From: Urbifossiella limnaea
GTDB taxonomy: Bacteria > Planctomycetota > Planctomycetia > Gemmatales > Gemmataceae
Assembly (NCBI RefSeq): GCF_007747215.1
Contig: NZ_CP036273.1
Coordinates: 6,184,322-6,248,321, forward strand
Direction of reading: 5' to 3'
DNA length: 64,000 bases
The translations under genes were made by a program, and so were the position numbers. This document shows, piece after piece, positions 58,807 through 64,000 of this stretch (within the stretch, counting starts at the first letter, position 1; the number at the start of each line of letters is the position of its first letter). The notes under the pieces were generated by a model. The model ran no database searches. It had not been told where the DNA came from and was given only the letters and a program-made list of their open reading frames with translations.

Positions 58807-61380
58807 ATGCCCCGCGACCCGCTGCCGATCGACGCCGCGCTTCCCGAACTGCTCGCCGCCGTCCGCGCCTCGCGCGCCGCCGTCCTCCGCGCTCCCACCG
58901 GCGCCGGCAAGACGACCCGCGTCCCCCCGGCGCTGCTCGACGTGGTTCCCGGCACCGTCGTGATGCTCGAGCCGCGGCGCGTCGCCGCCCGCGCCGCGGC
59001 GCGCCGCATGGCGCACGAACACGGCTCCGCCCTCGGCGACGTCTTCGGCTATCAGGTTCGCTTCGACCGCGCCGCCGGGCCGAACACCCGCGTCCTCGTC
59101 GTCACCCCCGGCGTGCTGCTGCGGCGCCTCCACGACGACCCATTCCTCGACGGCGTCGGCGCCGTCGTGTTCGACGAGTTCCACGAGCGCGGCCTCGACG
59201 CCGACCTGGCCCTCGGCATGGTCAAGCTCGTCCGCGAGACGGTGCGGCCCGACCTGGTCGCCGTCGTGATGTCGGCGACGATCGACCCCGGCCCGGTGGC
59301 CGCGTACCTCGGCGGCGCCCCCGTCGTGGACAGCGCCGGCCGCAGCTTTCCCGTCGAAATCGTGTACCGTCCGCGCCGCACCGCCGCGGAGGGCGTCCGC
59401 GAGGCGCTCCAGCTCACCGACGGCGACGTGCTCGCGTTCCTGCCCGGCCTCCGCGAGATCCGCCACACCGCCGACGAACTCGGCGACCTCGGCGTGGAAG
59501 TGCTGCCGCTCCACGGCGACCTGCCGCCCGAGCAGCAGGACCGCGCGTTGCAGCAGCTCGGCCGCCGCAAGGTGGTGCTGGCCACGAACGTCGCCGAAAC
59601 GTCGGTGACGGTCGAGGGTGTGACCGCGGTCGTGGACACGGGGTTGGCGCGGCAGCTGGAGTTCGAGCCGGCCGTCGGCATGGACCGGCTGCGGCTCGTC
59701 CCCATCTCGCGCGCCTCGGCCGACCAGCGTGCCGGCCGCGCCGGGCGGACGCGGCCGGGCGTGTGCCTGCGGCTGTGGGACGAACCCGGCCACCGGGCCC
59801 GGCCGGAGCAGACGGAGCCGGAAATCCGCCGCGTGGACGTGTGCGGCGCCGCCCTTCAACTTCTGGCCCTCGGCGAGACCGACGTGTCGAGCTTCCCCTG
59901 GCTCGACCGCCCGCGCCCGGAGGCGATCGATCAGGCGAACCGCCTCCTCGAACAGCTCGGGTTGGTGATAGCTTCACGGGTGGTCGACGACTTGTTAGGC
60001 CGGGGCGCAAGCCCCGTCGGGGTTGATAACCCGACGGGGCTTGCGCCCCGGCCTAACGGGCTGACCGACCTCGGCCGCGAGGCGGCGCGACTCCCGGTCC
60101 ACCCGCGGCTCGGCAGGCTACTGGTGGAAGGGAAGCTCCTCGGCGACCCGCGGCGGGCGGCGCTGGCGGCGGCGCTGCTCGCCGAGCGCGACCCGTTCGT
60201 GCGGCCCGACGGCCCGCCGACGCGCACCGCGCCGCCGACCGCGTCCGACGTGCTCGATCGCGTCGAGGCGCTGGAGGCGTTCGAGCGGACGAAGCGGCTC
60301 GACACGCCGGTCGGCCAACTCCACCGCGGCGGCGCCTTCGCCGTGCTGGAGGCGCGGGATCAGTTCGCTCGCCTCCTGGCGAGCGGCGGGCGTCAGCCCG
60401 CTGTTCCGATCGACCGCGACGCGGTCGTGCTTCGGGCCGTCTTCGCCGCCTACCCCGACCGGCTGGCGCGGCGGCGCGAGCCGGGCAGCTCGCGGGCCGT
60501 CACCGTCGGCGGCCGCGGCGTGAGGCTCGCCCCCACCAGCGGCGTCCGCGAGCCCGAACTGTTCGTCTGTGCCGACGTCGATGCTGCCGGCGCCGATGCG
60601 TTCGTGCGGCTCGCGTCCGGCGTGGACCGCGCCTGGCTCCCCGCCGAGCGCCTCACCGTCCGCACGGATGTCACCTTCGACGACCAGACCGAGCGCCTCG
60701 CTGCCCGCAAGCGGACCCGCTTCGACGACCTGATTCTCGACGAGGTGCAGGCCCACATCGCCGACGAGGCCGACGCGGCCCGGGTGCTCGCCGCCGCGGC
60801 CCGCGACCGGCTGGCGAAGGTGCTCCCCGATCCCGAGTCGGACGCCGGCCGCTTCCGCACCCGCGTCCGCTGCCTCCGCGGCTGGCTCCCCGAGCTGAAC
60901 CTCCCCGCGTTCGACGCCGCCGACCTCGGCGACCTGCTCGAACACCTGGCCCGCGGCCGCCGCTCGCTCGCCGAGCTGCGGTCGGGGCCGTGGCTCGACC
61001 TGATGCGCGGGCAGCTCACGTTCGACCAGCAGCGGGCGCTCGACCGCGAGGCGCCGGACCGGCTCGAAGTGCCGAGCGGCAGCCACATCGCGTTGCAGTA
61101 CGAGGAGGGCCGCCCGCCCGTGCTGGCGGCGCGCATCCAGGAGCTGTTCGGGCTCACCGAGACGCCGCGCGTCGGCGGCGGGCGGGTCAAGGTGCTGCTG
61201 CACCTGCTCGCGCCGAACCACCGGCCGCAGCAGGTGACGGACGACCTGGCGAGCTTCTGGAAGACCGGCTACCCGCTGGTGCGGAAGGAGCTGCGCGGCC
61301 GCTACCCGAAGCACAGCTGGCCCGACGACCCGCTCACGGCCGAGGCGGTGCGCGGGGCGAGGCGGCGGCCGCCGACGTAA
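58807..61380 (+). CDS. hrpB: ATP-dependent helicase HrpB
   Basis: An 857-residue DEAH-box helicase of the HrpB group. Motif I is APTGAGKTTRVP, motif II is DEFHERG, motif III is VMSATIDPG, and motif VI is SADQRAGRAGRTRPG. The ratchet and C-terminal HrpB domains follow. Between residues 397 and 417 an in-frame palindromic repeat (59995-60056) adds GRGASPVGVDNPTGLAPRPN just before LTDLGREAARLP, the start of the winged-helix region. A smaller GTCA-loop hairpin lies at 60386-60401. HrpB's cellular role is not well established. ATG at 58807. Confidence 0.95.
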   Translation: MPRDPLPIDAALPELLAAVRASRAAVLRAPTGAGKTTRVPPALLDVVPGTVVMLEPRRVAARAAARRMAHEHGSALGDVFGYQVRFDRAAGPNTRVLVVTPGVLLRRLHDDPFLDGVGAVVFDEFHERGLDADLALGMVKLVRETVRPDLVAVVMSATIDPGPVAAYLGGAPVVDSAGRSFPVEIVYRPRRTAAEGVREALQLTDGDVLAFLPGLREIRHTADELGDLGVEVLPLHGDLPPEQQDRALQQLGRRKVVLATNVAETSVTVEGVTAVVDTGLARQLEFEPAVGMDRLRLVPISRASADQRAGRAGRTRPGVCLRLWDEPGHRARPEQTEPEIRRVDVCGAALQLLALGETDVSSFPWLDRPRPEAIDQANRLLEQLGLVIASRVVDDLLGRGASPVGVDNPTGLAPRPNGLTDLGREAARLPVHPRLGRLLVEGKLLGDPRRAALAAALLAERDPFVRPDGPPTRTAPPTASDVLDRVEALEAFERTKRLDTPVGQLHRGGAFAVLEARDQFARLLASGGRQPAVPIDRDAVVLRAVFAAYPDRLARRREPGSSRAVTVGGRGVRLAPTSGVREPELFVCADVDAAGADAFVRLASGVDRAWLPAERLTVRTDVTFDDQTERLAARKRTRFDDLILDEVQAHIADEADAARVLAAAARDRLAKVLPDPESDAGRFRTRVRCLRGWLPELNLPAFDAADLGDLLEHLARGRRSLAELRSGPWLDLMRGQLTFDQQRALDREAPDRLEVPSGSHIALQYEEGRPPVLAARIQELFGLTETPRVGGGRVKVLLHLLAPNHRPQQVTDDLASFWKTGYPLVRKELRGRYPKHSWPDDPLTAEAVRGARRRPPT
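59995..60056. repeat. 27-bp perfect palindromic repeat inside hrpB, family B
   Basis: Arms 59995-60021 and 60030-60056 pair perfectly around GTTGATAA. The core CCGGGGCGCAAGCCCCGTCG is nearly that of the intergenic element at 10131. It is read in frame with no stop and adds about 21 residues to the helicase. Confidence 0.92.
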
Positions 61381-61484
61381 CCGCGGCGTAACGAGCGGCT
61401 CCCGGCGGCTTGTTTCGGCGGCCCGGCCGACGGCATACTACCCTCGCCGCACCCGCCCGCGTGCCGCCCCAGGAGGTGACGACG

Positions 61485-62204
61485 ATGACCGCCCCCGTCC
61501 GCATCGGCCTACTCGCCGCGCTCGCCGTACTCGTCGGCGGCGCCGCCCCGGCCGCGCCCGAGCCCGCCGCCACCGAGCCGACCAAGCAGGAACGCGCCAG
61601 CCTGGCCTACCTCCACCGCCACACCGTGAAGCTGTTCATCGACCAGTCCGGGTTCGGGTTCAGCCGCATGGAGCCGCCGCTGACGGACGTGCTCGGCCCG
61701 CCGAAGTCGGCGGCCGACCAGCCGAGCGGCACGGCGGTCGGGCCGCAGCCGGACCCGATCGTCATCGTTGCGGCCAAGGGCGCGAAGGGCGCGAAGGACG
61801 AACGGCCCGCGCACTTCTCGTTCGCCAAGGCCGCGGCGCGCGGCGTTGTGTTCTTCCCGCCGCCGGCCCCGAAGAAGGCGTGGGTGCTGAAGGACGTGCA
61901 ACTGGTGGGGCTCGTCAAGAACCCGGAGCCGGTTGTGTACCTGACCGGCGGCGGCATGAAGACGGAGAAGGAGGTGAAGACGCGGCGGCCGGACGCCTTC
62001 GAGACGAGGGCGCTGGAGGTGATCCGCGGCGGCGGCGACCTGGTGCAGGCGGAGAAGGCGAACGGCGCGATGCGGGCGGTGAGCGGCGTGTACGCCGGCC
62101 GGCAGTGCCTGCGGTGCCACGAGCGGCCGGGCGAGATGCTCGGCGCGTTCACCTACCGGCTGGCCGTCGAGGACGCCCCGGCCGCCGGCACCGTGCGGCC
62201 GTGA
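61485..62204 (+). CDS. exported monohaem cytochrome-like protein
   Basis: A 239-residue exported protein with signal peptide LLAALAVLVGGAAPA, from the ATG 7 bases after AGGAGGT, an ideal ribosome site. One haem motif CLRCH lies at 208 near the C-terminus (QCLRCHERPGEMLGAF). The preceding 180 residues show no haem motif. It may be a small electron-transfer protein. It converges with the CE15-like gene, whose stop is eight bases away. Confidence 0.78.
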   Translation: MTAPVRIGLLAALAVLVGGAAPAAPEPAATEPTKQERASLAYLHRHTVKLFIDQSGFGFSRMEPPLTDVLGPPKSAADQPSGTAVGPQPDPIVIVAAKGAKGAKDERPAHFSFAKAAARGVVFFPPPAPKKAWVLKDVQLVGLVKNPEPVVYLTGGGMKTEKEVKTRRPDAFETRALEVIRGGGDLVQAEKANGAMRAVSGVYAGRQCLRCHERPGEMLGAFTYRLAVEDAPAAGTVRP

Positions 62205-62211
62205 CCCCGCG

Positions 62212-63561
62212 CTATCGGCCCGGGCCGCCGACGTACCGCTCCGCGAAGCGGAGGAACGTCGGCCAGTTCGGGCCGGTGGTGTGGCCGCCGGCGTGCTGGC
62301 GGAACGCCACCTCGCCCGCCACCAGCGCCGTCTCTTGCGGCGGGAACTCGGCCGTGCCCAGGCCGCGCTTCCCGAGCAACTCGTACACCGGCCCGGCGTG
62401 CACGCCCGCCAGGAACATGCCCCGCGCGTCCACCCACGTCCCCTCCACCTGCGCCGACCCGACGCTGATGAACACCGGCCGCGGGGCGCACAGCGCCACC
62501 AGCTCGTGCGCGTCCACCGGCAGGTCCTTCGCCGTCAGCGGGCCGGCGTACTTCAGGTAGTTCCCGGCCATCCAGTGGTACTCGCCGCTGCCGGCCACGT
62601 TCTCCACCTTCTCGCCGAAGTCGCGGCGGTGCAGCTTCGCCCCGCCGGCCCCCGACGAGCCGATGAACCCGACCGCGAACCGCTCGTCGTAGGCCATCGC
62701 CACCAGCGCCGCCTTGCCGTACCGCGACAGCCCCTCGATCATCACCCGCCGCGCGTCCACGCTCGGGTCGGTCTCGAAGTAGTCGAGCGCCCGGCTGGCG
62801 CCCCAGGCCCAGGCCCGCAGCGCGCCCCAGTCGTCCACCCCGCGCGGCCGGCCGGCGTTGCAAAGGCCGATGATCCCGCGCGTCAGCCCGGCGCCGGTGT
62901 CGGCCTGCACGGTGGCCGGAACCAGGATCGCGTAGCCCCACCCCTTCGCCAGCACCTGCTGCTGCCACGACGGGCCGCCCTTCCCGCCCGGCGGCGGCAG
63001 CGCCGGCCCCTTCCCGCCGGGGAACACGAAGCCGAACTCCAGCACCACCGGCACCGGCCCGGCGGCCGCCGCCGGCACCGTCAGCGTCAGGGCGATGTCC
63101 ACGGTCACCGCCGGGTACGCCGAGTTGTCCACGCGGCCGACCAGCGTCTTGGTGACGACCGGGACGTCGCCCACGGTCTGCTTCTCGGTCCTGGTCACCT
63201 CCCACTTCACCTTCGGCGTCTGCCGCGGCACCCGGCCGTACACCTCGCGGTCGAAGTCCTCGACGATCTCGGCGCGGCGCCTGGTGCGCCACAGTTCCGG
63301 CGTGGTGACGCGCTGCCCGTCCTTGAGCCGGAGCGGGTCGGGGAGGTCGGGGTACGGCGTGGCCTTCGCCTCGTCGCTGTTGGCGGCGTTCGGCGACTTG
63401 GGGTTGCCGTCGGCGCCGCGGCGCAGCTCCTTGATGCCGAGCAGGTCCATCGTGCGCTTGTGGTCGTCCTTCGCGGAGAGCTGGACCGGCGGCGGGTGGT
63501 CGGCACGGGCCGGGACGGCGGCGACGAGCGCGAGCAACGGAAGCAGAACGGTCGGTCGCAT
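62212..63561 (-). CDS. CE15-like glucuronoyl esterase family hydrolase
   Basis: A 449-residue exported hydrolase with signal peptide LLPLLALVAAVPARA. The nucleophile serine is S279 in EGLSRYGKAAL, matching the GxSRxGK pattern of CE15 glucuronoyl esterases that cut lignin-xylan ester links. The catalytic histidine is probably in HTTGPNWPTF. The usual acidic residue in the ESGxGG motif is serine here (GSSGAGG), so the acid may come from elsewhere, for example the aspartate in PVDAHELVAL. It fits a degrader of plant polysaccharide. The activity is not certain. Confidence 0.85.
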   Translation of the reverse strand: MRPTVLLPLLALVAAVPARADHPPPVQLSAKDDHKRTMDLLGIKELRRGADGNPKSPNAANSDEAKATPYPDLPDPLRLKDGQRVTTPELWRTRRRAEIVEDFDREVYGRVPRQTPKVKWEVTRTEKQTVGDVPVVTKTLVGRVDNSAYPAVTVDIALTLTVPAAAAGPVPVVLEFGFVFPGGKGPALPPPGGKGGPSWQQQVLAKGWGYAILVPATVQADTGAGLTRGIIGLCNAGRPRGVDDWGALRAWAWGASRALDYFETDPSVDARRVMIEGLSRYGKAALVAMAYDERFAVGFIGSSGAGGAKLHRRDFGEKVENVAGSGEYHWMAGNYLKYAGPLTAKDLPVDAHELVALCAPRPVFISVGSAQVEGTWVDARGMFLAGVHAGPVYELLGKRGLGTAEFPPQETALVAGEVAFRQHAGGHTTGPNWPTFLRFAERYVGGPGR

Positions 63562-63627
63562 GACGTGTCCTCGGGACAGGGGAGAGGGCGCGACGCCTGG
63601 TGAACGGGCTTCGCCGCCAACCCGGCG

Positions 63628-64000
63628 CTACCGGCCGGCGGTGGCCGCAAGGACCCCGCCGGCGACGACCAGGACGGCGGCCAGCGCCAGCCGGCCGGGC
63701 TGAACCGTCTGCCATTCGCCGAGCGCGACGAGGCCGACGGCCACGGCCACGAGCGTGTTCATGTTGTAGAGCGGCACCAGCTGGCTGATGCGGGCTTCGA
63801 ACCGGCCGAGGGCGACGGCGATGGCCCCGACGCCGGCCGCCCACAAGAGCCCGAACAGCGCCGCGTACCCGGCGCCGGCCGGCGTCGCCGAGGCGTCCCG
63901 CTCGACGGCCGTCACAGCCGCCCCGGCCGCGGCCACGACCAGCCCGATGACGACGAGGTACGGCCCGGTGGCGATGCCGCCGGCGGCGCCCTTCTGCACC
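63628..64000 (-). CDS. DMT/EamA-like permease, C-terminal part, cut by window end
   Basis: About 124 residues are visible; the N-terminus lies beyond the window. At least four membrane helices are present, for example YLVVIGLVVAAAGAAVTAV and NTLVAVAVGLVALGEW, with the latter typical of the last helices of EamA/DMT transporters. The C-terminus ends AAVLVVAGGVLAATAGR. The substrate is unknown. It precedes the CE15-like gene on the same strand by 66 bases. Confidence 0.7.
   Translation of the reverse strand, partial: VQKGAAGGIATGPYLVVIGLVVAAAGAAVTAVERDASATPAGAGYAALFGLLWAAGVGAIAVALGRFEARISQLVPLYNMNTLVAVAVGLVALGEWQTVQPGRLALAAVLVVAGGVLAATAGR

Noticed and set aside
10131-60056. CRISPR array made from the repeated palindromes
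   Set aside because: Copies are far apart, unevenly spaced, fully self-complementary and without cas genes; they are dispersed palindromic repeats.

Overview
The window is very GC-rich chromosomal DNA with dense, mostly intact genes. Protein content points to a planctomycete of the Gemmata type (family Gemmataceae). It has DUF1501 proteins, a DUF1549/DUF1553 cytochrome (PSD1 type), a DUF1559 pseudopilin, a PEP-CTERM-like exported protein, two Hanks-type Ser/Thr kinases with membrane anchors, FG-GAP/CRTAC1 proteins, an alginate-export-type barrel and a CE15-like esterase. This assignment comes from family content only. No rRNA, tRNA or CRISPR array was recognised.

Layout. 1-7.1 kb: Uma2-type nuclease, a ThiS-ThiG fusion, a kinase-SUMF1 fusion, a small four-helix-bundle cassette bounded by a perfect 33-bp inverted repeat, and a probable hydroxyproline pair (DapA-family lyase and proline-racemase-family epimerase). 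7.3-14.2 kb (minus strand): a sensor kinase/response regulator pair, a MuiA-type protein and a von Willebrand A protein. 14.3-21.3 kb: Gfo/Idh/MocA oxidoreductase, PrmC, a DUF1501 protein, bacterioferritin, a toxin-antitoxin-like pair, and hemA with a hemX/ccsA-like gene. 21.3-30.1 kb: pseudopilin, exported protein, POT transporter, then a tight minus-strand run (GT87-like, membrane protein, DUF5678-like plus retropepsin-like pair, phosphoesterase, YbeY, rhodanese). 30.1-41.4 kb: FAD oxidoreductase, kinase with TPR repeats, FG-GAP protein, alpha/beta hydrolase, outer-membrane barrel, trpA and a DMT permease. 41.4-54.4 kb: cytochrome/DUF1501 pair, a redoxin-cytochrome-monooxygenase fusion, a DksA-finger protein, hemW, a cytochrome, a WD40 propeller divergent from a terpenoid-cyclase-like protein, and an ABC ATPase. 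54.5-64 kb: sigma factor, CRTAC1 lipoprotein, trypsin-like protease, HrpB helicase, a cytochrome, a CE15-like esterase and a permease cut by the window end.

The most unusual layer is repeat DNA. At least three families of short, near-perfect palindromes sit between genes, mostly just after stop codons. One family also lies in frame inside the HrpB helicase and adds about 21 residues. A kinase activation segment carries another palindrome-bounded insert. A 49-bp perfect inverted repeat separates prmC from a DUF1501 gene. Two divergent genes share a 43-bp inverted duplication covering their start regions. The four-helix-bundle cassette carries its start codon inside its terminal repeat and has a single-base frameshift. 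Together these suggest that small palindromic elements are shaping this genome.
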